From positions 41,583 to 105,582 of the forward strand of contig JAXLSX010000012.1 in NCBI GenBank assembly GCA_046330285.1: a stretch of DNA of 64,000 bases, written 5' to 3'. Each line of letters opens with the position of its first letter. Positions within the stretch are counted from its first letter, which is position 1. The DNA is from RHKX01 sp046330285. Lineage in GTDB: Bacteria; Actinomycetota; Thermoleophilia; Solirubrobacterales; 70-9. A model generated the notes under the pieces. It ran no database searches. It was not told the origin of the DNA and saw only the letters and a program-made list of their open reading frames with translations. The translations under genes were made by a program, and so were the position numbers. Shown piece by piece: positions 42,359 to 49,763 of the stretch.

Positions 42359-43804
42359 TCACGCGGCGCCGCCGCGGAGCTCCGCCCGCTTGATCTTGCC
42401 GCTGGCGGTCTTCGGCAGCGAATCGGCGAACTCGACGATCCGCGGGTACTTGTAGGGGGCGGTCTGGTTCTTGACGTGCTCCTGGAGCTCCCGCGCCAGC
42501 TCCTCGCCGGGGGTCCCGTCGCGGAGCACGACGACGGCCCTGACGACCGATCCGCGCTCTGGATCCGGAGCGGCGACCGCCGCCGCCTCGGAGACCGAGG
42601 GGTGCGAGATCAGCGCCGATTCGACCTCGAACGGGCCGATCCGGTAGCCGGAGGAGAGGATCACGTCGTCGCTGCGCCCCTCGAACCAGAGGTAGCCGTC
42701 GTCGTCGGCGCGCACGAGGTCGCCGGTCCGCCACCACTCCTCGGCGTAGGGCTCCGATCCGATGTAGTGGCTGAAGAAGGTCGGGCAACTCGTCGTCTTC
42801 AACAGGAGCTCGCCGTCATCGATGCGGAGCTCGATCCCCGGCAGCGGCCGCCCCATCGAGCCGTCGCGGACCTCGCCGTCGGTCAGCGCACCCGTGAGCG
42901 CCCCGGTCTCGGTCTGCCCGTAGCCGTCGTGGATGTCGAGGCCCATGTCTCCGCGGAAGGCGGCGATCACCTCGGCGTTGAGCGGTTCGCCGGCGCTGAC
43001 GAGCCGGCGCAGGCACGACACCGGTCGCAGCTCGGTCCGTTTCGCGAGCATCCTGTACTCGGTCGGCGCCTGGCAGAGCACGTTGATGCGCTCGCGCTCG
43101 CAGATCGCCAGCCGCTCGGCCGGCTCGAACCGGCCCTCCTGCAGGTAGGCCGCGGCGCCGGCGAGCCAGGGAGCGATGAACGCGTTCCGGGCCGACTTCG
43201 ACCAGCCGCTGGCCGCCGTGCACCAGGCGAGCTCGCCGGGGCGGGCGCCGAACCAGTGCTCGGCCTGGAGCCGCTGCCCGGCCAGATACCGCTGAGGATG
43301 GACGGCCGCGCGGGCGGGCCCGGTGGTCCCCGAGGTGAAGACGATCAGCGCCGGGTCGCCGGGATCGAGGTCCGCGGGCGGAGCCGGGGGCTCCTGGGGG
43401 CGTTCCTCGTCGAGGATCGCCGCGACGTCGGCCATGTCCATGTAGTCGATGCCGTCGGGGAGCTGGGTGAGCCAGCGCTCCTCGCCGATCGCGAGCACGG
43501 GGTCGCTCACCGCGATCCGGTGGGCGAGGTCGGCGCGGCGGAGCTGGGTGTTGCAGGGGAGGGCGATCGCGCCGATCCGGAAGCAGGCCAGCATCGTCAG
43601 CACCCACTCGGGCCGGTTGCCGATCAGCGTCAGGACGACGTCGCCGCGCTGGACACCACGGGCGACGAGCGCTCCGGCGAGGCCGGACGACCGCATCAGG
43701 ACCTCGCCGAATCCCCACTCGCGGCGGCCCCCGTCCTCGGCGACGGTGACCATCGCCAGGCGGGCTGCGGGAAAGCTGCTGAGTACGTCCTCGGTGAAGT
43801 TCAT
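42359..43804 (-). CDS. Acyl-CoA synthetase (ANL superfamily)
   Basis: 481 residues. Activates a carboxylic acid through an acyl-AMP to its CoA thioester. The P-loop-like A3 motif is VFTSGTTGPARAAVHP (~155-170), with Ala where a Lys is frequent. YGQTETG (~277-283) is A5; WWRTGDL and FEGRSDDVILSSGYRIGP (~377-394) are A7/A8; the catalytic lysine is Lys470 in KTASGKIKR. Most like the medium-chain/benzoate group. It follows the ferredoxin gene by 58 bp in the minus-strand operon. Confidence 0.92.
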   Translation of the reverse strand: MNFTEDVLSSFPAARLAMVTVAEDGGRREWGFGEVLMRSSGLAGALVARGVQRGDVVLTLIGNRPEWVLTMLACFRIGAIALPCNTQLRRADLAHRIAVSDPVLAIGEERWLTQLPDGIDYMDMADVAAILDEERPQEPPAPPADLDPGDPALIVFTSGTTGPARAAVHPQRYLAGQRLQAEHWFGARPGELAWCTAASGWSKSARNAFIAPWLAGAAAYLQEGRFEPAERLAICERERINVLCQAPTEYRMLAKRTELRPVSCLRRLVSAGEPLNAEVIAAFRGDMGLDIHDGYGQTETGALTGALTDGEVRDGSMGRPLPGIELRIDDGELLLKTTSCPTFFSHYIGSEPYAEEWWRTGDLVRADDDGYLWFEGRSDDVILSSGYRIGPFEVESALISHPSVSEAAAVAAPDPERGSVVRAVVVLRDGTPGEELARELQEHVKNQTAPYKYPRIVEFADSLPKTASGKIKRAELRGGAA

Positions 43805-43862
43805 TCGGCGGTTCCGGCTGCGGAGGCGGAACGGTACCGCCGGCGCTCCGGCGGACGACCGC

Positions 43863-44108
43863 CTAGCGCTTCAGCTCGGTGCCGTCGTAGAGCTTGCGGA
43901 CGACGACGGCGCCGTCAGGGGCGGCGTCGAGGCAGAGCTCGCAGAGGACGCACTCGTCGAGGTTGCCGCGGACGATCTCGACGCCCGAGTCGGTCGCCGC
44001 GAAGATGTCGACGGGGCAGACCTCCTCGAGCTTGCGCGCGAGTTCGACGTCGGCGGCCGCGTCGGGGGCGACCTCGACCTCGATGAAGGTTCCGTCCAGG
44101 TCAGCCAT
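43863..44108 (-). CDS. Single-cluster ferredoxin-like protein
   Basis: 81 residues, acidic. Cys31 (EVCPVDIF), Cys53, Cys56 and Cys59 (ECVLCELCL) provide the four ligands of one [4Fe-4S] cluster; the second cluster of bacterial 2[4Fe-4S] ferredoxins is missing. The CP-then-CxxCxxC order resembles FixX-type ferredoxins. The ATG lies 8 bp inside the sucD-like gene, so it is co-translated with it. An electron carrier coded among CoA ligases is unusual. Confidence 0.8.
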   Translation of the reverse strand: MADLDGTFIEVEVAPDAAADVELARKLEEVCPVDIFAATDSGVEIVRGNLDECVLCELCLDAAPDGAVVVRKLYDGTELKR

Positions 44109-45012
44109 TCAGCTTCTCCTTGACGACGTCGGGGATCTCGTGGATCCGCTCGACCACCGGGATGCCGGCCGCTTCGAGGCGGGCGATCTTCTCGGTCGCC
44201 GAGTCCTCCTTGCCCTCGACGATCGTGCCGGCGTGGCCGAAGCTCATGCCCTGCATCTCCTCGTCGTCCATGAACTTGCCGGCCATGAAGGCGACGATCG
44301 GGAGCCGCGAGTTGTTCGCCTCGCGCCAGTCGACCAGCTCGGCCTCCATCCGCCCGCCCGGCTCCGTGTAGATCACGATCGCCTCGGTCTGCTCGTCGGC
44401 CTCGAAGAGGGGCATCAGCTCGGCGTAGGTCGAGCCGATGATCGCGTCGCCGCCGATCGAGACAGCCGTCGAGACGCCGAGGCCTGCGGCGGTGAGCGAA
44501 GAGGAGATCTCGGTCGTCATCCCGCCGGAGCGCGACATCACGCCGACCCGGCCGGGCTCGTAGGCCTTGCGGGCGTCCTTGGCGGGGCCGCCGATGCCGC
44601 CCATCTTCGCGACGCCGGGGGAGATCAGTCCGAGGCAGTTCGGGCCGATGATCCGGGCGCCGCGCTCGTTGGCGAGCTCGACCATCTCGGCGACGTCGCG
44701 ACGCGGAATCCGCTCGGTGACGATGACGATCAGCTTGATCCCGTTCTCGATCGCCTCCATCACCGCGTCCTTGGTGAAGGCGGGGGGGACGGTGGCGACG
44801 GCGCCGTCGGGGGGCGAGCCGTGGTGCTCGACGGCCTGCTCGACGGTGTCGAACACCGGGACGCCGTGGACCTCGCGGCCCTTGCGGCCCGGGGTGACGC
44901 CGCCGACGATCTTCGCGCCGTAGTCGAGGCACTCGCGGGTCAGGTTCACGGCCTCGCGGCCGGTGATGCCCTGGACGATGAAGGTGAAGTCTTCGTTCAG
45001 GAGGATGCTCAT
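44101..45012 (-). CDS. sucD: Succinyl-CoA ligase-like alpha subunit
   Basis: 303 residues. Rossmann CoA-binding domain followed by the ligase domain, with the phosphohistidine His260 in SFGHAGTI and RSGGMTTEIS. The N-terminal CoA loop reads QGITGREAVNLTRE, where standard SucD proteins have G-x-T-G-x-x-G-(T/S)-x-H, so the CoA/phosphate site is divergent. It may act on another dicarboxylate, such as malate. ATG overlaps the sucC-like stop (ATGA). Confidence 0.85.
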   Translation of the reverse strand: MSILLNEDFTFIVQGITGREAVNLTRECLDYGAKIVGGVTPGRKGREVHGVPVFDTVEQAVEHHGSPPDGAVATVPPAFTKDAVMEAIENGIKLIVIVTERIPRRDVAEMVELANERGARIIGPNCLGLISPGVAKMGGIGGPAKDARKAYEPGRVGVMSRSGGMTTEISSSLTAAGLGVSTAVSIGGDAIIGSTYAELMPLFEADEQTEAIVIYTEPGGRMEAELVDWREANNSRLPIVAFMAGKFMDDEEMQGMSFGHAGTIVEGKEDSATEKIARLEAAGIPVVERIHEIPDVVKEKLNG

Positions 45013-46223
45013 GCGCCCTCTCCCTGGATCTTCTTGACGGCGGTTCCGGCGGCGTCCCACATCGAGGTGGTGCGGTCGGCGTACTCGACCCCGTACTTGT
45101 CGAGGATCTTGTAGCCCTCCTCCTCCCAGGCGCCCGGGATCCGGAAGATCGCGATCGTCTCGGCGGGATCCTTGCCGAGCTCGAGGCAGGCCTTGATGAC
45201 GCCGCGGGCGACGATGTCGACCCGGGTGTTGGAGACGATCGACATCATCACCGCGATCTTCTCGACGCCGTCCTTCTTCAGGACCTCCATCGCAAGGCCC
45301 TTCGACTTGGCGACCGAGGGGTTGCCGCCGATCTCGGCGTAGTTGGCCGGCTTGCCGCCCTGGCTGCGGACCGCGTCGGTCAGCGTCAGCGAGCCGCCGC
45401 CGGCTCCGATCACGAGGCCGAGATTGCCGTGGAAACCGTGGTCTTTGCCCTGGATGACGCCGCGGTGGTCGGCGGAGTCGATCGCCTTGACGTTGCGCTC
45501 GAATTCGGAGGGCTCGTAATCCTCGCGCGGCTCGGAGAGGTCGACGCCGATCGACTCCAGCACCTTCTTGTGCCTTCCGACCGCCTCGTCCTCCATCTCC
45601 ATGTGCGCGTCGAGGGCGACGAAGGAGCCGTCGGCGAGGCGGGCGACGGGGTTGATCTCGGCGAGGGTCATGTCGTAGTCGCGCTGGAGGCGCGCGAGCC
45701 CGGCGAGCACGCGGGTGGCGCGGCCGAGCTCGGAGCCGGTCATGCCGCAGCGGGCCACGGTCTCCTTCGCCTGGAAGTCGGCGATCGGGTGCAGGTTGGA
45801 GATGTGGCCGCGGCCGACGTGATCGGGGTGCTCTTCGGCGACCTGCTCGATGTCGATGCCGCCCATGTCGCTGAACAGCATCATCGGGCGCTTGGCGCGG
45901 CCGTCCCAGAGGACGGCGGCGTAGTACTCCTGCTCGACCTCGGCCTTCGGGTCGACGAGGACTCCGACCGGCATGTGGCCGTTGATCTCGAGCTCGAGGA
46001 TCGCCTCGGCGTGCTCGGCGGCCTCGTCGGGCGTGTCGGCGAACTTGACGCCGCCCGCCTTCATCCGGCCGCCGGTCAGGACCTGCGACTTGACGACCAC
46101 GGGGCCGCCGATCTCGGCGGCCGCCTTGCGGGCCTCGTCGGCGGTCTTCGCGAAGCCGTACTTCGTCACCGGGATCCCGGCCCGCTCGACGAGGCGGCGT
46201 GATTCGAATTCGTAGAAGCGCAT
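45009..46223 (-). CDS. sucC: Succinyl-CoA ligase-like beta subunit
   Basis: 404 residues, ATP-grasp plus ligase domain. Seen: VVVKSQVLTGGRMKAGGVK (~42-60, nucleotide-binding), AEINPVARL (~189-197), GLVIGAGGGSLTLTD (~269-283) and NYAEIGGNPS (~293-302). The central part differs from canonical SucC (for instance DAHMEMEDEAVGRH in place of the usual D-x-K-x-x-x-D block), in line with the divergent alpha subunit. First gene of the probable eight-gene operon; divergent from the amine oxidase with an 85-bp gap. Confidence 0.85.
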   Translation of the reverse strand: MRFYEFESRRLVERAGIPVTKYGFAKTADEARKAAAEIGGPVVVKSQVLTGGRMKAGGVKFADTPDEAAEHAEAILELEINGHMPVGVLVDPKAEVEQEYYAAVLWDGRAKRPMMLFSDMGGIDIEQVAEEHPDHVGRGHISNLHPIADFQAKETVARCGMTGSELGRATRVLAGLARLQRDYDMTLAEINPVARLADGSFVALDAHMEMEDEAVGRHKKVLESIGVDLSEPREDYEPSEFERNVKAIDSADHRGVIQGKDHGFHGNLGLVIGAGGGSLTLTDAVRSQGGKPANYAEIGGNPSVAKSKGLAMEVLKKDGVEKIAVMMSIVSNTRVDIVARGVIKACLELGKDPAETIAIFRIPGAWEEEGYKILDKYGVEYADRTTSMWDAAGTAVKKIQGEGA

Positions 46224-46294
46224 GGAGTTGGGAGGTGGCCCGGCGCGCGTCCGGCGCCCCGAGCGGGGCGGAACCCTACCGCGTCAGCGGCGAA

Positions 46295-46300
46295 TAGGAT
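46295..46300 (+). promoter_or_regulatory. -10 box of the amine oxidase gene
   Basis: TAGGAT, 8 nt upstream of the ATG at 46309, with no Shine-Dalgarno in between: leaderless pattern. Confidence 0.4.
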
Positions 46301-46308
46301 CGGCCGCG

Positions 46309-47697
46309 ATGTTCGGTCGCCGCGACGCCGATGCGAGGGAGGCGGACGTCGTCGTCATCGGCGCCGGCCTCGCCGGCCTGGCCGCCGCCAGGGCGCTCGC
46401 CGCCGCCGGTCGCAGCGTCGTCGTCTGCGAGGCGCGGGACCGGGTCGGGGGCAGGACGCTGAACGAGCCGATCGGCGACGGCAAGGTCGTCGAGCTCGGC
46501 GCGCAGTGGGTCGGCCCGACGCAGGATCGGGTCAACGGGCTGATCGCCGAGCTCGGCCTCGAGACGTTCCCGACGCACTCGGCCGGCACGAACCTGTTCG
46601 AGCGCGGCGGCCGGATCGGGCGCTACGAGGGCACCATCCCGAAGGTGAACCCGCTCGGGCTCGCCGAGGTCGGAATCGTCCTCAAGCGGCTCAACTCGAT
46701 GGCCGCGACCGTCCCGCCCGAGGCGCCGTGGCGTGCCCCGAAGGCCGGATCCTGGGACGGGCAGACGTTCGAGTCGTGGATGCGGCGCAACGTCCGCACC
46801 GGCGTCGCCCGCGACATCCTCCGGCTCGCGATCATCGGCGTCTGGGCCGCCGAGCCTCGCGACGTCTCGTTGCTCCACGTCCTCTTCTACATCCGCTCGG
46901 CTGGCTCGATCGAGATCCTCACCGATACCGAGGGCGGCGCGCAGCAGGACCGCGTCGTCGGCGGCACGCAGCTGATCTCGCTGCGGATGGCCGAGCAGCT
47001 CGGCGACGGCGTCGTCGAGCTCGGCAACCCGGTCCGGCGGATCGAGTGGGCCGCCGAGGGCGTGCTCGTGACCGGCGACCGGGTCACGGTCCGCGCCCGG
47101 CGGGCGATCGTCGCCGTGCCGCCGACCCTCGCCGGACGGATCGCCTACGACCCGCCGATGCCGGTCGTTCGCGACGGCCTCTCGCAGCGGATGGCGCAGG
47201 GGAGCGTGGTCAAGTGCATGGCCGTCTACGAGCGGCCGTTCTGGCGCGAGCGCGGGCTCTCGGGCGCCGTCACCAGCGTCACCGGTCCCGTCTCGGTCGG
47301 CTTCGACAACTCGCCTCCCGACGGCAGCCCCGGCGTGCTGCTCGGCTTCCTCGAGGGGCGGGCGGCTCGCGAGGCGATGGATCTCGGCCGCGACGAGCGC
47401 CGGCGGATCGTCGCCGGGTGCTTCGCCCGGCTGTTCGGCCCGGAGGCCGGGGACCCCGTCCATTACGTCGATCAGGCGTGGGCGGCCGAGGAGTGGTCGC
47501 GCGGCTGCTACGGCGGCTTCATGCCGCCCGGAGCATGGAGCGACAACGGCCCGGCGTTGCGCGAGCCGATCGGGCCGATCCACTGGGCCGGGGCGGAGAC
47601 CGCGACCGTCTGGAACGGCTACATGGACGGCGCCATCGGCTCCGGCCGCGAGGCCGCCGAAGCGGTCGCCGAGCGGCTTGCCGACCCGGTTACGTAG
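46309..47697 (+). CDS. Flavin monoamine oxidase family protein
   Basis: 462 residues. FAD motif VVVIGAGLAGLAAARALAAAG (in pieces: VVVIGAGLAGLAA, RALAAAG; ~13-33), then CEARDRVGGRT and ELGAQWVGPTQDR (~61-73). At the C-terminus HWAGAETATVWNGYMDGAIGSG (pieces: HWAGAETAT, GYMDGAIGSG) closes the FAD site. It fits bacterial MAO/putrescine oxidase-like enzymes oxidising primary or aromatic amines. The ATG at 46309 follows a TAGGAT box. It stands alone before pckG. Confidence 0.9.
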   Translation: MFGRRDADAREADVVVIGAGLAGLAAARALAAAGRSVVVCEARDRVGGRTLNEPIGDGKVVELGAQWVGPTQDRVNGLIAELGLETFPTHSAGTNLFERGGRIGRYEGTIPKVNPLGLAEVGIVLKRLNSMAATVPPEAPWRAPKAGSWDGQTFESWMRRNVRTGVARDILRLAIIGVWAAEPRDVSLLHVLFYIRSAGSIEILTDTEGGAQQDRVVGGTQLISLRMAEQLGDGVVELGNPVRRIEWAAEGVLVTGDRVTVRARRAIVAVPPTLAGRIAYDPPMPVVRDGLSQRMAQGSVVKCMAVYERPFWRERGLSGAVTSVTGPVSVGFDNSPPDGSPGVLLGFLEGRAAREAMDLGRDERRRIVAGCFARLFGPEAGDPVHYVDQAWAAEEWSRGCYGGFMPPGAWSDNGPALREPIGPIHWAGAETATVWNGYMDGAIGSGREAAEAVAERLADPVT

Positions 47698-47756
47698 CCG
47701 GCCACGTGGGCACTACGGATTCGCCCCCGGGGCAGGAAAATAGGCTTTCCGGCACA

Positions 47757-47840
47757 ATGGATTTCACCCCTACGTCTGCATATCGCCGGCCCTGCCTACT
47801 GCGGCGGCGTCCAACGGCAGCACCCCGAGATAGGAGTTGA
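47757..47840 (+). CDS. Possible leader peptide upstream of pckG
   Basis: Putative 27-codon reading frame (MDFTPTSAYRRPCLLRRR...). A -10-like TAGGCT (47741-47746) lies 10 nt before its ATG, as for other leaderless genes here. Its TGA (47838-47840) comes right after the TAGGAG ribosome site of pckG and 11 nt before the pckG ATG, an arrangement suited to translational coupling. It may also be a chance frame. Confidence 0.3.
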   Translation: MDFTPTSAYRRPCLLRRRPTAAPRDRS

Positions 47841-47851
47841 GCAACCCCACG

Positions 47852-49660
47852 ATGACCGACGCAACCGCCGCGCCCGAGGCGCCCACGCAGAATGAGGCCC
47901 TGACCAGCTGGGTGGAGGAAATCGCCGAGCTGACCACGCCCAAGTCGATCTACTGGTGCGACGGTTCCGCCGAGGAGTACGACCGGCTCTGCAACGAGCT
48001 CGTCGAGGCCGGCACGTTCCGCAAGCTCTCCGATGCCAAGCGTCCGAACTCCTACCTCGCCTGGTCCGACCCGAGCGACGTCGCCCGGGTCGAGGACCGG
48101 ACCTACATCTGCAGCGAGCGCGAGCACGACGCCGGCCCGAACAACAACTGGATGGAGCCCGCCGAGATGCGCGAGACGCTCTCCGGCCTGTTCGAGGGCT
48201 GCATGGCGGGCCGGACGATGTACGTCGTCCCGTTTTCGATGGGCCCGCTCGGCTCCGACAAGTCCCAGATCGGCGTCCAGCTCACCGACTCGCCCTATGT
48301 GGCCGTCTCGATGCGGATCATGACCCGGATGGGCGCCCGCGCGCTCGAGGCACTCGGCGCCGACGGCGAGTTCGTCCCCTGCGTCCACTCCGTCGGCGAC
48401 CCGCTCGCCGAGGGCGACGAGGACAGCACCTGGCCGACCAACGCCGAGACGAAGTACATCGTCCACTACCCGGAGACCCGGGAGATCTGGTCGTTCGGCT
48501 CGGGTTACGGCGGCAACGCTCTGCTCGGCAAGAAGTGCCTGGCCCTGCGGATCGCCTCGGCGATGGCCCGCGACGAGGGCTGGATGGCCGAGCACATGCT
48601 GATCCTCAAGCTCACGTCCCCGTCCGGCGAGGTCAAGTACGTGACCGGAGCCTTCCCCTCCGCCTGCGGCAAGACCAACCTCGCGATGATGATTCCGTCG
48701 CTCGAGGGCTGGAAGGTCGAGACGATCGGGGACGACATCGCCTGGATGAAGTTCCACGACGACGGCAAGCTCTACGCGATCAACCCCGAGGCCGGCTTCT
48801 TCGGCGTCGCGCCGGGAACGGGCTACGAGACCAACCCGAATGCGATGAAGGCGGTCGAGGGCGACACGATCTTCACCAACTGTGCGCTCACCGACGACGG
48901 TGACATCTGGTGGGAGGGGATGACGAAGGAAGCTCCCTCGCATCTCGTCGATTGGCACGGGAACGACTGGACTCCGGACTCGGAGACCCCGGCCGCCCAC
49001 CCGAACGCCCGCTTCACCGTCTCCGCCGCCCAGGCGCCGTCGATGGCGCCGGAGTGGGAGGACCCCGAGGGCGTTCCGATCGACGCGTTCCTGTTCGGCG
49101 GTCGCCGCGCCTCGGTCGTCCCCCTCGTCCGCGAGGCGTTCGACTGGGAGCACGGCGTCTTCCTCGGGGCGACGATGTCCTCGGAGATGACGGCGGCCGC
49201 ATTCGGCACCGTCGGCCAGCTCCGCTTCGACCCGTTCGCGATGCTGCCGTTCTGCGGCTACGACATGGGCGCCTACTTCGAGCACTGGCTCGAGATGGGC
49301 CGCCAGAGCGGCGCCGACCTGCCGAAGATCTTCTACGTCAACTGGTTCCGCAAGGACGCCGACGGGAAGTTCATCTGGCCGGGATTCGGCGAGAACAGCC
49401 GTGTCCTCGAGTGGGTCTTCCGCCGCTGCAACGGCGAGTCGGAGGTCGTCGAGACGCCGATCGGCAACGTTCCCGCTCCAGGCGAGCTCAACGTCGAGGG
49501 TCTCGGCATGGCCGATGACGCCATGGCGGAGCTGCTCGCGGTCGACACCGAGGCGCTGGCCGCAGAGTTGCCGCAGGTCGAGGAGCACCTCGCCAAGTTC
49601 GACAACCTCCCGTCCGAGGTTCAGTCAGCCCTCGACGAGCTCAAGGCCAAGCTCGCCTGA
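47852..49660 (+). CDS. pckG: Phosphoenolpyruvate carboxykinase (GTP)
   Basis: 602 residues, the usual size for GTP-PEPCK, which converts oxaloacetate to PEP at the start of gluconeogenesis. Seen: the kinase P-loop FPSACGKTNLAMM (~267-279) with the reactive cysteine, GDDIAWMKF (~293-301), ALTDDGDIWWEG, and FLFGGRRASVVPLV. The ATG at 47852 is chosen; TAGGAG lies rather far (15 nt), and a TTG at 47837 that overlaps the leader-peptide stop (TTGA) is an alternative. Confidence 0.95.
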   Translation: MTDATAAPEAPTQNEALTSWVEEIAELTTPKSIYWCDGSAEEYDRLCNELVEAGTFRKLSDAKRPNSYLAWSDPSDVARVEDRTYICSEREHDAGPNNNWMEPAEMRETLSGLFEGCMAGRTMYVVPFSMGPLGSDKSQIGVQLTDSPYVAVSMRIMTRMGARALEALGADGEFVPCVHSVGDPLAEGDEDSTWPTNAETKYIVHYPETREIWSFGSGYGGNALLGKKCLALRIASAMARDEGWMAEHMLILKLTSPSGEVKYVTGAFPSACGKTNLAMMIPSLEGWKVETIGDDIAWMKFHDDGKLYAINPEAGFFGVAPGTGYETNPNAMKAVEGDTIFTNCALTDDGDIWWEGMTKEAPSHLVDWHGNDWTPDSETPAAHPNARFTVSAAQAPSMAPEWEDPEGVPIDAFLFGGRRASVVPLVREAFDWEHGVFLGATMSSEMTAAAFGTVGQLRFDPFAMLPFCGYDMGAYFEHWLEMGRQSGADLPKIFYVNWFRKDADGKFIWPGFGENSRVLEWVFRRCNGESEVVETPIGNVPAPGELNVEGLGMADDAMAELLAVDTEALAAELPQVEEHLAKFDNLPSEVQSALDELKAKLA

Positions 49661-49726
49661 GCCACAACTTCGCGGGCGGGGGGCGGCCGAAGCCGCTCCC
49701 CGCGCCGCTGCGTGCCGCTCCGAACT

Positions 49727-49754
49727 TTGACTTTGTAGTCAAGGGAGGTAAGGT
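49727..49754 (+). promoter_or_regulatory. Promoter with palindrome before the amidohydrolase
   Basis: TTGACT (49727-49732) and TAAGGT (49749-49754), 16-bp spacer, 9 nt before the GTG start. The perfect palindrome TTGACTTTGTAGTCAA (49727-49742) covers the -35 and is probably an operator. Its half-site resembles that of the PadR operator at 22832. Confidence 0.5.
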
Positions 49755-49763
49755 CGAGCCGGG

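Noticed and set aside
40233..42455. Plus-strand frame of 740 codons opposite the MFS-glycosidase gene
   Set aside because: Arg/Glu/Asp-rich shadow without any domain; the minus-strand frame has clear membrane helices and active-site motifs.
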